Below, piece by piece: positions 12,130 through 24,139 of a stretch of 64,000 nt of DNA. Both the position numbers and the translations under genes were made by a program. The stretch is taken from assembly GCA_902702965.1 (NCBI GenBank), contig CACRXP010000045.1, forward strand, positions 1,655,973 through 1,719,972. The letters are read 5' to 3'. The notes under the pieces are model-generated. The model worked only from the letters and a program-made list of their open reading frames with translations. It did no database searches and was not told where the DNA came from. Origin of the DNA: Spirometra erinaceieuropaei. Taxonomy: Eukaryota; Platyhelminthes; Cestoda; Diphyllobothriidea; Diphyllobothriidae. Each line of letters begins with the position of its first letter. The stretch's first letter is position 1.

Positions 12130-13081
12130 CAGTACGTGACCGATCTTATGAAATGTTGGCTGAAATTCTGAAATGCGTTTTTGACTAGGAAGGAATACTT
12201 AGGTGGGACTGTAATGTTGCTCATCATGAGACATAATCCTATTGCATTTCGAACTCGCAAGGATGTCGGCTTTTGAATGCACTTCCTTTCGACCTTCTGC
12301 AGAAACCACACTCGGTAGGAAATTGCTACTTAATTTGCATGCATTTTTCACATTGATTTTCGGTGGTCCTATAAATTCAAATATATCTTTTAGAAAACAT
12401 GCACAAAATATGCTTCCTATTATTCTTTTGGTAAACAATCACTTTATCTTCACGTTGTATACTCGAAGCAAGCGTATATTCAGGCTATGAAAACGTTGTC
12501 CAATTCGTTTAGAGATTCTAGTCTACATGGTACATGCTATCCGCGTAAGGAAAATCACATATTCCTGTATGCCTTTAAAAAGATACCATGTGGATTTCAC
12601 TGAAATTTTGTAATGGACGCTGACAATGTTGTACGTTTCATGTGGAGCACCAGTAAACGGGCATGTGCGATGCTGTATGTATGGACATCGCGCGGGCTTA
12701 AACGTTTTATAATAAAAAACTTTTTTAAAACCAAAATATACCATTTCTTCGCGCATAAAACGTGAAGATAAAATGATTATCTACCGAGAAAATAAAATAA
12801 AGCATAGTTTTGTGCATGTTTTCTATAAAATATATTTGAATTTATAGGACCACCGAAAATCAACGTGCAAAATGCATGCTACTTAAGTAGTCATTTTCTA
12901 CCAGGTGTGGTTTCTGCAGAAGATCAAAATGAAGTGCATTCAAAAGCCGATATCCTAACAAGTTCGAAATACTATAGGATTATGTCTCATGATGAGCAAT
13001 ATTCCAAGCTAAGTATTCCTTCCTAATCGAAAACGCATTTCAGAATTTCAGTCAACATTTCATGAGATCGATCACGCACTG
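12130..13081. mobile_element. Palindromic MITE family A, full copy
   Basis: A 952-bp non-coding element flanked by TA on both sides (12128-12129 and 13082-13083). The ends read CAGTACGTGACC and, inverted, CAGTGCGTGATC. The two halves are reverse complements over nearly the whole length, around a short asymmetric centre. CAGT ends and a TA target are typical of the Tc1/mariner superfamily. No transposase is encoded; small frames on both strands are shadows. Confidence 0.88.
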
Positions 13082-13084
13082 TAT

Positions 13085-14515
13085 ATTGTAGCGGGGTGAA
13101 GGGAGTCAGGTGAATGCTCCGAGCAGTCTGCATCAGTTCCGAGCAGCAACTGAGGAAAACGCATTAGGTAAGTGCTAGAAACTTTGAAGTAAAGACGTGC
13201 TCTGTACGTCAACTATAACAGTCAGGCTTGAACTGCATAACTGGAATAAACTTTTTCCAGAGGTCAACAGAGTCCCTAGCATTACCATTGTAACAAGCAT
13301 TTTTGAGGTTGGTCAGCAATTCGATTTCTTGGCTGTGAACATTTTCAAGGGACGCTGGTGTAACTAACCATCCCTGGGGTTTATTTCCACCTCTACACAT
13401 ACGGCAGCTGGCTTATCGCTTAAAATGTCCACCGAAATTCTAAAGTTTATTTTCGACTACGAAGAAATACTTTGGTGGGGTTGTAGTGATAGTGCAGCCA
13501 TTGCATCCGACGATGTCTACCGTACGCTCTACCGGATATTGAGCTTTTCAAAATAAATCGGAATTTCTAAACAACGCAACATTGCCTTAATGTTTCTTAT
13601 ATGTTTTTAATTCCTTTAAACTTGTACTTAATTAACATAGACATTGGACTCATGAAATGGTGTGGGCTTGCGACTGATTGACAATCATTCGTAAATTTCG
13701 ACACATTTCATGAGTTAGATCACTAACTGTAGTAACGTCCAAAAGCAAAGTGACAAGTGTTGTTTTTAAAGACTGCCAGGAAAATGCTCAATGAAAAGTC
13801 GGCATTCTGGCATGAATGAGACATTTATAGATTATGCTGCAAGATAATTTAATATTAAAAACCCACCTAAGATATGCTTTCTGACCGAAAACACATCCCA
13901 GAATTCAGGTCAACATTTCATGAAATGGGCCGGCTACCGTAATTACGATAAAACGTCTGCATGCGCAGAAGTATTAGCTTTTTAACGAAAGAGGCCTTCC
14001 TATGGCAGCACGAAACATAGGTTATTTTGATCATATTTGTAAAGACTGGCAAGCCAAACAAGAAACAGGTGCTACATAAGAAACTGTCAGAATGTCAGAA
14101 AGGCGCGTCTAAAGGGCAATATACAGTTTATGTAGTAGACGAATAGGCAGGACATGGGCAATTCACTCCCCCGTATTACAGATGGCTTTACATAATACTC
14201 GGGGGGTTGAGCCTAGGTCTAGGAGTAATGTTGGGGTTATGTTTAGGACACTGGAATAGATGTCCCTATCAGTGCCATTGTAACAGGCGTTTTTGAGGTT
14301 TGTCCGCAATTCTATTTCTTGGCTTTAAACATTTTCCAGGGGTGCTGGCGTAACTAACCATCCCTGAGGTTTATTTCCACTTCTAAGCATACGGTAGCTG
14401 GCTTATCGCTTTAAATGTCCATCGAAATTCTAAAGTTTGCTTTTGGCTATGAATAAATACTTAGGTGGGGTTGTAATGGCAGTGCGACCACTGCATCCGA
14501 CGACGTCTATCGTAC
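13085..14515. repeat. Direct repeats about 1 kb apart with decayed MITE pieces
   Basis: About 260 bp at 13255-13525 recurs at 14255-14515 in the same orientation. Shared words include GGTTTATTTCCAC, CAGCTGGCTTATCGCTT and CTAAAGTTT, and both end near GTCTA(C/T)CGTACG. Between them, 13660-13740 and 13790-13950 look like decayed right ends of palindromic MITEs (ACATTTCATGA...). The segment 13735-13850 is also repeated near 16485-16625. No gene seen. Confidence 0.6.
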
Positions 14516-14517
14516 GT

Positions 14518-14890
14518 CCCACCGCAAGGTGAGGCGAGCACAGTGACTTGCGAAGCATCTGCCACACTCTCCCCTTCTCTCCACCGGGGCCTGGTGTCTA
14601 GACAGGATCAAAAAGACCGGAGGCGGGGGTGCAGGTGGATTGCGCGGCCGAAACTGCACCTTGGCACTCCATCCCACACCCCTCGGTTCACAACAAACAC
14701 TTGAACAGGGTTTTGACCAATAACGGATCAAAAAGAGGGGGATGACTTGGCAACCGTTCTCACGACCTGTGTACACTGCGCTAGCGCAAGCGCATCTACC
14801 ACCAGAGGACCAGGTACCGGAGAACTGCCAGTGCAGACCAGGCTGCGAGGACCGTGATTTGCTGATCATGGCATGGCCGACGCTCTCAAG
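14518..14890. repeat. Orphan interspersed repeat R3, copy 1
   Basis: One of three same-strand copies (also 28190-28480 and 59262-59640). Shared words are AAGACCGGAGG, TTTTGACCAATAA, GATGACTTGGCAACC, GCTCACGACC-like, GCAAGCGCAT and CAGGCTGCGAGGACC. It is GC-richer than its surroundings. I recognise no protein and no clear pol III boxes. It could be a SINE or the tail of a longer element. Confidence 0.7.
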
Positions 14891-15129
14891 CCCCGAAGTG
14901 CGACATACGACTCTTCATTTGCCTGGACCACCGTTCAGTCAGCATGAGACACACGCAACAGGGCAGACTGCGCGGACTGAATTGAGGCGTCAGTCGGTAA
15001 CTTTTCAAACCGCGGCGCTTGGCGTACCCTAACAATCTCAGACTCGGATCACGCATGCAACAGAGGAGCCGTAGGAGATGTGGCAATCGAGTGCCTGCCG
15101 TGTTTTTGTGTGATGCGGGCGCTGGTGGG

Positions 15130-15975
15130 TGATGTGTGACGTAACCGGCGGTTATTTACCACAAGTTTTCACAAATTCTCATGTGACCTGATAGGCTGGT
15201 TCGGCGGCCGGGTGCAGTGAGGACAGTGGAAGCCGGTAAGGTGAGTGTAGATGGGTGTTCCGGGCATCGGTTCGCCAACCTCTGTGCGAGGGATTCTCAA
15301 GTGACCGACCAGGCCGATGCGTGAGGTGAATGCGCGGTCTCAATGGGGACAGGCATGAAACGAGTCCACATCGCTGAAGGTGGGAGTGTGGGTGGTAGGA
15401 GGTGATGGGACAATAGACGTTGTCCCATCGGTGGTGAGTGCGTGAAGTCGTGGCGGCGGTGATGTTGGCCGCTGGGGTCGAGGCAGTAGTTAAGGCAGGG
15501 TAGGTGTTGTCGGTGGACGATGGCGGAGGGCTGATCAGCGGTGACGGGGATGGCGGCCAGCACAGGGTTTGCGGCGAGTGCGAGAGTGTGTGAATAGTCA
15601 GATGTCGGGCTGATGGCACATTGGGTCCAAAGGTGTCCAACGAGGTCGATGCGCGTTAGTATCTCGGACATGTTGGAAGCGGCGGATGGTTGGCATTTCG
15701 AAGGCGAGGCACTTGTGGATTGCGAGTCTTGTGTTTGGACTTGGTTCTGCCAGTCGGCAAGCCCCGGTGGCGTCATCACCATGGGAAAATTTTTTCGGCA
15801 GATAGTTATCTTCCATCCTCACGAGATGCAGTTGCCTCAGCATGGCGTGGATGCTAAGGATACCGGTCGGTTCTAGAGCTGCCTTGTCAGACATCCTGTC
15901 TTGCCATCCCTGCTTCAGTATTCTGCGAGAGCAGTTAAAAGGTGGCGTTGTAATATTGATTGTCAACCAGCACAA
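15130..15975 (-). pseudogene. LINE ORF2 C-terminus with C2H2 zinc fingers (decayed)
   Basis: Read on the minus strand, the segment resembles the end of flatworm LINE ORF2 proteins. An RT-distal region (LVRMEDNYLPKKF near 15840) is followed by a finger-like stretch (IDLVGHLWTQC), a Ser/Thr/Pro-rich linker, and a second finger (CPH, stop, DRAFTSRIGLVGHLRI near 15300). A third CPHC pair lies near 15215. At least one finger Cys codon is TGA and the zinc His after HLRI is Pro. Frames change at least twice, so the copy is dead. The 3' UTR probably runs down to about 15000. Confidence 0.72.
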
Positions 15976-16339
15976 TTACGAGTTATCCTCAGTCGCCACA
16001 AGATACGACTTCTAAACTCGTCTGATAAAATAACGCTCGGCAAAAAAGATTATTTTTGCAGTTTAAAATTTTTGCATTGATTTCCGATGTTCTTATGAAT
16101 TCAAATACATCTTTTTTAAATTTTCAGCTTGAAGAAAATGTATCTTCACATTTTGAAGAACCTATCACGTTCTAGCCTACGGTCGGTGTATTGAGAGTTA
16201 TAGACTTTTCAACACTTTTATGAAGAAATCAGATAGCACTCATAAAAGTCTTCAATGAATTTAGACTATGTTGTATGCATCCTTAACGGCATTAACAACG
16301 AGATAAAAATGATGCTGTACAAACGATCGTTCTGCGGTT
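15976..16339. other. Short spacer with MITE debris
   Basis: The stretch near 16060-16140 resembles the inner arm of the palindromic MITEs (TTGATTTCCGATG...). Nothing else is recognisable. Confidence 0.4.
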
Positions 16340-17453
16340 TAAAATGTCCCACAATTAATAAAGTTTTCTAGATGGAAAATACTCCTTCTTTAAGTATAGA
16401 TTTTATCAAAGACGTAACTTACTACAAAATAATCACAAAATATTTTTGCGTCTGTTTTTCACGAAATATATTTAAACACATAGGAACATCCAAAAGCAAA
16501 GTGACAAAATTGTACCACTTGCATAGTCCTGTCTTAACAAGTGCTGTTTTTAAAGACTGTCAGAAAAATGCTCAATGAAAAATCGGCACTCTGGCATGAA
16601 TGAGCTATTTGTAGATTATGCTGCATGTAAACACAACACTCTGTAAAAAATGACTACATAATTAGCAGGCATTTTTTTCGTTGCTCTTCAATACCTCTAA
16701 ATGTCTAATTATATTTTTTGGAAAAAATGAATAAAAATATTCATTCTTTCCCTCATTCGCTAGATAATTACGTCCTCTTTTAATTGCATACACGGAAGAG
16801 GAGCATAATTCGGTTTTCAAAAAAATTTCTAATTGTGTGACTTTTAAATACCGTGAAATGTCCGTTCATACATCGTCATGTCTCTGCATTTACCAATGTG
16901 GTTTGTAAAGTTGATAATATGGATCAAATCCACTGCCAAATTTTATGAACCCCATATAGTCCTCCTTTACTACCGTAGATAAATGCGTTGATTTCCGTAC
17001 GCGGAAAATATACGGCTTGTAGCTTCGAAACCCTGAATGCAAGTGTAACGGCAGAGCGGGCTCAAAATTATTCGGGAATTAGAAAAGTTTGTGGAAACCG
17101 AATTGTGCCGTTTCTTCGTGTATAAGATTGGGAGAAGACTTACTTGTCTACCGGATGAGCAAAAGGATGAATATTTTTATGCATGTTTTCCATGAAATGT
17201 AATTGGACATTTAGATGCACCGAAAATCAATGAAAAAAATTCATGCTAATTAAGTAGTCATTTTATACGGAGTGTAGATTTATATGTAGCCGGAAGGAAG
17301 TTTGTTTAAAAGTTGGCATCCTGAGGCGACTGAAATATTATAGAAGTATGTTGCAAGCTGACTAGTTTTTAAACCCTACTTAATTAATCTTTTCGAAACG
17401 AAAACGCATTTCGGAATTTCAGTAGACATTTCATGAGTTATTCCACCTACTGT
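16340..17453. mobile_element. Composite MITE: family A/B debris and a family B copy
   Basis: From about 16625 the sequence follows family B from its inner left arm through the centre to the right end ACCTACTG, followed by TA at 17454-17455. The terminal left arm is missing. The segment 16340-16620 is a separate decayed piece containing a right-half MITE fragment and a copy of 13735-13850. Confidence 0.65.
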
Positions 17454-17455
17454 AG

Positions 17456-18970
17456 TTCCGAGCAGTCGTCAGACACTTTGTAATCATTATATGACAATAG
17501 TAAAATAGAAATGATCAATGGCAATCGTGTAGAAGCTAATAAGATCCCGCTTCAAGGATTATTTGGAACATTGACGCTTCAGGGTTGGTTAGTGAATAAA
17601 TCGATCGGAGAAGAATTTGATTTGAACTAAATTAAACAAATGCAGCGAACCCTGCGTCTACACCGTTTATTTTCCAAGGTAAAAATAGATCGTAAAGCCT
17701 GCTACTTGATATGAAAATTTTCCAGAATTACAAAAAACGATAAAACCTCATTCAGAACTCAATTGCGCGCATGTTTCTTACAAAACGCTTTTCTTTTTAT
17801 ACAGAAGCTTCAGTTGCTGGAGGCGGCGGAAGTCCCTATTCAGCCACAATTACTTATTCCATCCCCTTCCGTGCTCATACATAAAGGACTTTTTTGGGGG
17901 TGGGATTAGTTGTTTTTGTTTGGTGAAAGATCAATTGATTGCCTCGCCTTTTTATTGAAAAGACTAAATGCTTGTCTTTTATTCAGCGGTTTGTAGCGAA
18001 AATCCTACGTAAACGGTTGAATAAACTATTTGTTCTCATGCGCTACTTTAGTCTTTTTGGCAGTCTTTTTTCAAAATGTCATTGGGCTTTTCATTGACTG
18101 CTGATTAAAACACCGAACTACTTTTTCAAAAGTGAACAGGGCAAATAAGGTCTTCTTCACTTGAGGTCATTTACGACACTGTAGAGCACAAAACTCAGGT
18201 TAATCACAATTATCTCAGACAACATGGTTGTCGACAGCTGGAAACATAGATATGGTTTCCAACACTTCCGTGAAAGAACTCACGCTGAGTTATAAAAACG
18301 GACGACCTTTACAAACCAACAGTCGACATGGCGGCCTAACGAACCAAACCGATGGGGTCATCTACTGATGCCAACCAGCCTTTTAGATGGGGAGGACACA
18401 AAGATCAGATGGGAATGGTTCGCTTGCCGCATGCAAGGTGGAGTGTACCTGCGACCGGCGCTCGGCGACGAATAAGTCGAATACGGCGATGCCAGTATCC
18501 CTGTAGCACTTACGAAATGACTACTTAATAACCCCACATTTCTACAGAAGCTAGCGTAACCCAGTAGAATATGCCTGAGTTTAAAAAAATTACTGACCAA
18601 TCGGAAGCCGGTCGCAATGCCTCCACCATTTTGCCTGATAATGCAAAGATTCGCATCAAGAGATTAATTTTTCCTTGTAAAACACACAATGTATGTCCAC
18701 ACAAACAAGTGAGCAAGTAGAACGGCAAAACCACAAACTCCTAGATAACCCTTGAGGTAAATATTTTCCACGAATTAGTGCAGTATTTGGAACCAATTTT
18801 TTCAAAAAGTGCAAAAATATAAGGTTAATTGTAAAATGTTCGAGGCATCCTGTACTCATAGTCTGAATTGCGGTTATCACATTACATTTTGTATTCGAAA
18901 ATGGAGAATTGTTTTAATAAGGCCCAGAAATCAATTAAAAATAGAACGAAATCATTAAACATGCCTTCGA
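17456..18970. other. Unassigned AT-rich DNA
   Basis: No gene or recognised repeat seen. Only short, unsupported open frames occur. Confidence 0.45.
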
Positions 18971-18974
18971 ATAT

Positions 18975-19290
18975 GGAATATTTATGGCAGGGGGCGTTCG
19001 CCGACCGTTCTTAGGAAATTCACTTGTCATTTTGTGCCTTGAGAATCTCTCTTTCTCGAGCCCAACCAGCAGCCGCAAAACGGCGCATGATATAGGCATT
19101 ATGTTCTTACCGACAAAGACAAGGGAGACTGGAATGGCCATTTCTCACTCATTAGCCGTTGTCAGCCAGTCATACCCAACCCCGAAGTGTGGAACACCCA
19201 AAGGCTCGAACTAGCACACTGTTAGTTAGAAGTCGACTCCTCAAACCACTGGGCCGCTAGCTCGCTGTCCTGTCGGTTTCGATCAGGAAT
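18975..19290 (-). mobile_element. tRNA-like SINE, minus strand
   Basis: The head lies at the high-coordinate end and includes AGTTCGAGCC, which resembles a tRNA B box. The body contains the family words GGCTGACAACGGCTAA, GAAATGGCCATTCCAGTCTC and CTTTGTCGGTAA. The tail runs into GAACGGTCGGCGAACGC. The 69-76 codon frames inside are shadows. Confidence 0.68.
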
Positions 19291-19309
19291 ATACAGTGGT
19301 GCAGGGATG

Positions 19310-19465
19310 CACTCACCGATCGTTCTTACGGAACACCCTCGTCCGCTTTGCCTATGGGATCTCTTTCGAGCCCAGCCATCAACCGCAGAATGGCATTGCC
19401 GACAAAGATAAGAGAGACTGAAGTGACCATTTCTGGCTTATCAACCATCGTCAGCCAGTCATGAT
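19310..19465 (-). mobile_element. SINE fragment, minus strand
   Basis: It carries the tail and body words of the same SINE (ACCGATCGTTCTTACGG, GACAAAGATAAGAGAGACTG, CGTCAGCCAGTCAT) but no head. It directly follows the previous copy. Confidence 0.6.
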
Positions 19466-19670
19466 CAATATTCCCGATCAAAACCGACAGGACAACAGCC
19501 CGTTTCTCAGTATTTGGAAGCGTTGAACTTCTAAATAAGAGATCGCGGGATCGAGTCCCAAGTGTTTCACATTTCGGGGTTGGGCACAGCTGGCTGACGA
19601 CGGCTAACAAGCCAGAAATGGCCATTGTAGTCTACCTTTTCTTTGTCGGTATTGTCATGGACTTTAAATA
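19466..19670 (+). mobile_element. tRNA-like SINE, plus strand
   Basis: It contains a good B-box match, GGGATCGAGTCCC at about 19548-19560, then GGCTGACGACGGCTAACAAG, CAGAAATGGCCATT and CTTTGTCGGTA. It lies in inverted orientation to the fragment at 19310-19465. This is a tRNA-derived SINE by structure; the parent tRNA is not clear. Confidence 0.68.
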
Positions 19671-19926
19671 AGGCAGCTGTACAGACACCTGCAAACATCA
19701 CACTTAGTTGTTCTCCAATACTCGTGCAAGTCCATTAACATTTTCAAGGAAGTGGGCACAAAGAATGATGCTTAATAAATTGCATCCTCTAAGTTTTGCC
19801 TGAATGTCTTATTTCTATGAAGACGATCCATGGTGTTCATAACACAGACGGCAGCACGCAGATCAGTTTTTTCCTTTAACAAGCGTTCTGAAAAAACGCA
19901 TGCTCAGGGAAAGTGAGGTAAAACAC

Positions 19927-19978
<52 letters not shown>
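19927..19978. repeat. (GAT)n microsatellite
   Basis: About 17 uninterrupted GAT triplets. The rest of 19671-20228 holds nothing I recognise. Confidence 0.95.
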
Positions 19979-20228
19979 CCAAACACCTTTTCAATGAATA
20001 TGCGCCGCCCCAATAAGCATATTATTTAGCGACATAAAATCGACAACATTCAGCATAAGCGATATATCTTTGGGAAGCTGCTTGGAGAAACGCCAAGCCG
20101 AAGGCTACACGTTCCTGCTGATTATTCATTTTAAGATACAGTGGGTCTTCTGGTCCTGCTTATTTAACACAACTGCTGTCATTATGCAGTCACCTGTGAG
20201 GACTCTAAATAATAGTCACACAACAGTA

Positions 20229-21219
20229 CAGTGCGTGACCTATTACATGAAATGTTGGCTGAAATTCTGAAATGCGTTTTCGATTAGGAAGGATTACTTG
20301 GTCGCGGTTGTAATACTGATTATCTTAAGGCATACTCTTACAACATTTTAGACTCGGCAGGATGTCGGCTTTCAAATGAACTTCTTTTAATCTGCTGTAG
20401 AAAGCGTGCTCGGTAAAAAATGACTACATGTGTAGCATGCATTTTTCCCATTGATTTTCGATGGACTTGGAAATTCAAATATATCTTATGGAAACCGCAA
20501 ACAAAAATGTGCTTTCTTTTAATCATCCAATAGAGAATTACGTCTTCTTTATATTTTATACTTAAGAAAGGAGTATAATTAGCTTTTAAAAAAGTTTTCT
20601 AATTGCCCAAAAATTTGGAGCCTGATCATTCGTTGCATTAGCGCTTAGTGATTACACCCAACAAGATGCATGCGTTCCGCGTAAAGAAAATCCCATATTT
20701 TTCTATGTCATTAAAGAGATATCATACAGGGTCCATAAAATTTTGCAATGGATGCGGACGATGTTGCATTTCATCAGGAGCAGTGGTAACCGGACAGGTT
20801 CGATGTTATGTGAATGGACATATCGCGGTCTTAAAAAGTCTCATAATTAGAAACTTTTTAAAGCCTAATTATGCTCCTTCCTTAAGTATAAAACATAAAG
20901 AAGACGTGATTCTCTATTGATTGACTAAAAGAAAGCACATTTTTGTTTGCGGTTTTCATAAGATATATTTGAATTTTAAAAACCATCGAAAATCAATGGG
21001 AAAAATGCATGCTACACATGTAGTCATTTTTTACCGAGCACGCTTTCTACAGCAGATTAAAAAAAAATGCATTTAAAAGCCGACATCCTGCCGAGTCCAA
21101 AATGTTATAAGAGTATGCCTTAAGATAATCAGTATCACAGCCGCGACCAAGTAATCCTTCCTAATCGAAAACGCATTTCAGAATTTCAGCCAACATTTCA
21201 TGAGATAGGTCACGCACTG
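20229..21219. mobile_element. Palindromic MITE family A, full copy with TA duplication
   Basis: A 991-bp element. TA lies at 20227-20228 and again at 21220-21221. Ends are CAGTGCGTGACC and its perfect inverse. Landmarks such as TTAGGAAGGATTACTTGG and AGGATGTCGGCTTT recur inverted in the right half, so the whole element is nearly self-complementary. It is non-coding, and mobilisation would need a Tc1/mariner-type transposase supplied in trans. Flanking DNA also occurs without the element at 22388-22500. Confidence 0.9.
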
Positions 21220-21221
21220 TA

Positions 21222-23224
21222 TAAGGCCTACGCAGCCGGTTTCTTGAAGCAGTGAAACATTTACAGTCGCGTCTGACGTGATTCCTGTTATGAGACCTTT
21301 GACTGGTTTGTTGGTGGTAAACTGAGACTAAAAAATAACAAGTTGGTAGTGGTTAATAAGTCAGAATCAGAATTATTCGTTTCCCTCCCTTTTGCCTTTT
21401 AGTCTTTGTTGTCGACCAACAATTTATTTCATTAAAAAGATATTGATTTTGTTGAAATTATACTCTAGCAGACTAAGAGCGACAGTGTGCTCTCCTATCG
21501 CAGTATAGATTGTGTTAGCAAACATCTTGAACTTTGACTTCCGATGAAACCCAACTATTTTTAAGTTGGTATACATTAACCATGCTCTTTTTAAGAACAG
21601 TCGTTTCCTTACTGCTGCAAGGCCACGGGGAATGCGACGTTTCAGGGGTTACTGGGATTAGCCTTCTAGACTCCTGGTATTTCATGAGTTACCTCATCTG
21701 GCAAGTGTCCACATTTTCTACTCCCAGAAAGGTTGTAAATGGCTCACAAAATCCCCATGAGAAGTTGCATTTGTTAACCTCTTTTAGGATTAATAATTGA
21801 TCTCACCTGCGAAGCAACAGGCTGTCCTACGTAAATGTTACCAGAAACATTCTTCAGCTGATACACACTGACTTCACTGTTAGGTGATAATTAGCATCTT
21901 AACGGATCCTAGGATGTTCGGCTTGTTGTTCCGCGACCTCGAAGTCTTGCCTCTCTTCCTCTCTCTCTCTCTCTCATATTGATTTGGCATTTCTCACGTG
22001 AAATAAAGGGTAGTAGTCAGTAAGTTCGACGTGCGGGCTTTCAGATGGGGGCAAAATGAACTCCCTCATTTGTAAAGCAACAATAATACTGATCAGTCTG
22101 GGTCATTTTGTAGTTTATTTCCATACCGACATTGTGTGGTAAGACTGGCCTCATAGATATATTTTTTTGAGAGTAAATGAGGGACCTATTCAAGTCTCGT
22201 TGTTGAACCGTTTCGTCTATGAGCCAAATTTGTCATGGTTCATTAGTTCACTGGATCTAGGATGGAGATACATGACTTTGATTCTGAGTTATAGGATTAA
22301 TTGGAAGAAAATAAATATATGAAGAGAAAGAGGGAACGTGTTTGACTCAAAAACGGAATATCAAGATCCCGATTTGTTCTTGTCCTTGCAGTCACTGGTG
22401 AGGACTCTAGAGTAGAGTCACACAATAGTATGAAGAAGGAAATGCCAGCTTGCGCAGTCGGTTCCGTGAAGCAGTGGAACATTTCCAATCGCATCTGGCG
22501 GGATGTGAGATTGCGATTCCAGTTATTTTTTGCAGAGTGTAGTTTTTTAAGGCGACCGGAAAGAAATTCATTCTAAAGCTGTCATCCCGAATTATTTGAA
22601 TTACCCTGCGATTATGCTATACGGTAATCGATTAATCTTACAATCCCGCTTAAGTCTTTACAAATCCAAAGGGCGGTGTGATTCGACTTTTTATTCCATC
22701 GATGGCACCCTTTTCCTTTCATGCTGTAAGATAGCATGACTGAAAAAGTTGGGGCCATTTCTCGAAGAACATCCCAAAATTTCGAAAACCACAGAAGGCA
22801 AAATAAGCGCGGATTTTAGTTACTTGAAGATTAGTTGCACTTGTGTTTTCCCCAGCGGTTTCATCTCTCAAACCCTCCTCTCTACAGCAAATGGCCTACT
22901 TGTGGTTACGCTAACCACGTCAACTGGCATTTACACTGATATTAGTAGCCGCCGTAAAGTGAGTTGCAGGACGGCCACTTGTTGCTTTCGGTTGGTAAGC
23001 GGACTTGAAGTTTCCTCCCGCGATCCCCAATCGCTTCCGCGAGTATGTCTTGCTAGCCCTACTTGCCGGAAGAACCAGTCGCTATTTGCATGAATCACCA
23101 CTAAGACGATTCAATACACTATCTGTATACTGGTTCACTACCTCCTACATTGTTCAACGTACAATTATCTCCATGAGATTGGCTTTCCTCGTTTAGGAGC
23201 CGGAGTTCCCGCTCTTCTTGAATT
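21222..23224. other. Mostly unassigned; contains a related empty site and a MITE scrap
   Basis: A (CT)n tract lies at about 21959-21975. The segment 22388-22500 resembles the two flanks of the MITE at 20229-21219. 22535-22680 is a decayed family B fragment (AGAGTGTAG...GTCATCC). The 114-codon frame at 22749-23093 is unrecognised, and nothing supports it as a gene. Confidence 0.5.
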
Positions 23225-24066
23225 AATGGAGACTCAGTTCAGTTCAGTTTATCTGAGGGAAATATGGGCAAACTGATCCAACTTGCGCTTAAAAACCTCA
23301 GCGGATGTAGACATGACGATGTCTCCAGGCAGAGCACTGCAAGCCTTGACCACTCAGTTGGAAAAGAAGAACTTTTGTGTTTCTAGCCAAGCGCCAGCCA
23401 CATTAAGTTTAAGAGGATGACCTGGAAAATTTGTTGTGATTGCTAACACAAAGAAGTCCTGACCACGAATGATGTAGAATGTTTGTATCAGGTCGCCTCT
23501 AAGCTGTCTGTTAATTATAGGAAAAAGTCCAAGATTGGATAACCGCGTTTCGTAGGGTAGTGTACCCTGTCCACTTACTAGTTTGGTTGTCCGCCTTTGA
23601 ACTTTTTCAACGATGCTGAGGTTTTTATCGGTCCGGCGTTTCCAAGCTTAACAGCGAACTCTAATTGTGGCCGCATAAACGTCCAAAAGACTTTAGCCAA
23701 GCAATACTCACCAAAGACAGAGAAAGCTCTCATGACAAGGCAAAGGACTGAGATCGCCGGCTTGGCTAACTTGGAGCAGTGGGGTGCCGGTTTAAATGAA
23801 GCCGTACCCCATACATCCAAGTCTTTCTGGGCGTCTACCTCCTGCAATGGTATGCCATTTAGGTGGTAAACCCTACGGTTTAGAGATCAGGTTCCACCGA
23901 CTCAGAGAATGTTGCACTTAGTCACATTAGACAGCAAATGCCAGTCCTGCGACCATTTCTCGAGCCGGTTCAGGTTGACCTGCTTGGGCTCTTCGTCAAA
24001 TTCAGTTCGGATGACGCTCCATAGCTTAACATCATAACTGAACATGAAGACATCACAATTCATTTA
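23225..24066 (-). pseudogene. Non-LTR retrotransposon RT fragment (CR1/Jockey-like)
   Basis: The minus strand reads through the C-terminal half of a LINE reverse transcriptase. FSYDVKLWSVI near 24020-24050 stands where active enzymes have a [FY]xDDxKxW motif. It is followed by LEKWSQDWHLLSN, the block KDLDVW...KPAPHCSK, then FWTFMRPQLEFAV near 23690. Further downstream there are traces of the terminal domain (LSNLGLFP near 23530). One catalytic Asp appears lost and several frame changes are needed. The low end carries a short CAGTT-type tail near 23240. The 5' end is truncated, as is usual for LINEs. Confidence 0.78.
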
Positions 24067-24139
24067 ACTGGCACAAGCCCTGCACAGCTTGGCTATTTTC
24101 ATGTGACTACTAGTCTGAAGACTGAATAGCATTATAGAC

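Noticed and set aside
12130..13081. Short genes on both strands in the palindromic MITEs
   Set aside because: Frames differ between copies and mirror each other across the palindrome; nothing matches a transposase.
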